DNA of 64,000 nucleotides from Chelonoidis abingdonii (taxonomy: Eukaryota; Chordata; Testudines; Testudinidae), in the NCBI RefSeq assembly GCF_003597395.2, contig NC_133773.1, positions 130,242,485-130,306,484 of the forward strand, in the 5' to 3' direction. Below the pieces are notes generated by a model. It saw nothing but the letters and a program-made list of their open reading frames with translations. It ran no database searches and was not told the origin of the DNA. Position numbers and translations under genes: made by a program. This document shows positions 63,892 to 64,000 of this stretch, in pieces; position 1 is the stretch's first letter, and every line of letters starts with the position of its first letter.

Positions 63892-64000
63892 AAGTATCAG
63901 AGGGGTAGCCATGTTAGTCTGGATCTGTAAAAGCAGCAAAGAAGCCTGTGACACCTTATAGACTAACAGACATTTTGAGCATGAGCTTTCGTGGGTGAAT
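63892..64000. repeat. Abundant turtle dispersed repeat, cut by the window end
   Basis: AGTATCAGAGGGGTAGCCATGTTAGTCTGGATCTGTAAAAGCAGC, then GACACCTTATAGACTAACAGACATTTTGAGCATGAGCTTTCGTGGGTGAAT. I recognise this as a very common interspersed sequence in turtle genomes, but cannot assign its class with confidence. It continues beyond the window. Confidence 0.6.

Overview
This window looks like vertebrate nuclear DNA, most probably from a turtle or tortoise. The evidence is many CR1 LINEs with the ATTCTATGA-type 3' end, DIRS-type tyrosine-recombinase retrotransposons, and abundant hAT-like MITEs whose ends read GGCTGGTCTACACTA or CAGGGGTTCTCAAA. Genes are interrupted by introns. The species assignment is inference.

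Two protein-coding genes can be supported, and they point towards each other. NKX1-1, an NK1-class homeobox gene, is on the + strand and complete in two coding exons (12112-12580 and 17803-18563, 409 residues), with a 5.2 kb intron and a poly(A) signal at 19965. UVSSA, the transcription-coupled repair scaffold, is on the - strand, and only its last two coding exons are recognised (54106-54295 and 45745-45838). The same tail-to-tail NKX1-1/UVSSA order is known at human 4p16.3, so this is conserved synteny.

Layout. 0-4.2 kb: sparse DNA with a CR1 tail, a possible orphan exon (586-824), an L2/CR1-like fossil and one hAT MITE. 4.2-20 kb: an almost repeat-free block rich in TAATTA-type sites around NKX1-1, as expected for the regulatory landscape of a developmental homeobox gene. 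20-45 kb: intergenic DNA that becomes repeat-rich, including a young CR1 nested inside an old CR1 (31.0-33.6 kb), a 2.2 kb reverse-strand CR1 (33.9-36.1 kb), and a reverse-strand CR1 broken by three foreign segments (39.4-43.9 kb). 45.7-64 kb: UVSSA 3' end, with introns loaded with DIRS pieces (48.4-50.0 kb and 60.4-63.9 kb) and MITEs.

No bacterial-type system, CRISPR array, or intact rRNA or tRNA gene is present. The most unusual structures are a near-perfect 165 bp fold-back palindrome (22395-22559), a MITE with three built-in hairpins (41616-41907), a GC-rich MITE with internal repeats (47083-47538), a 0.9 kb unidentified insertion (40029-40945), a degenerate triplication in the NKX1-1 3' UTR, and DIRS copies that each keep a different subset of domains. 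Boundaries of repeats are estimates made by eye.
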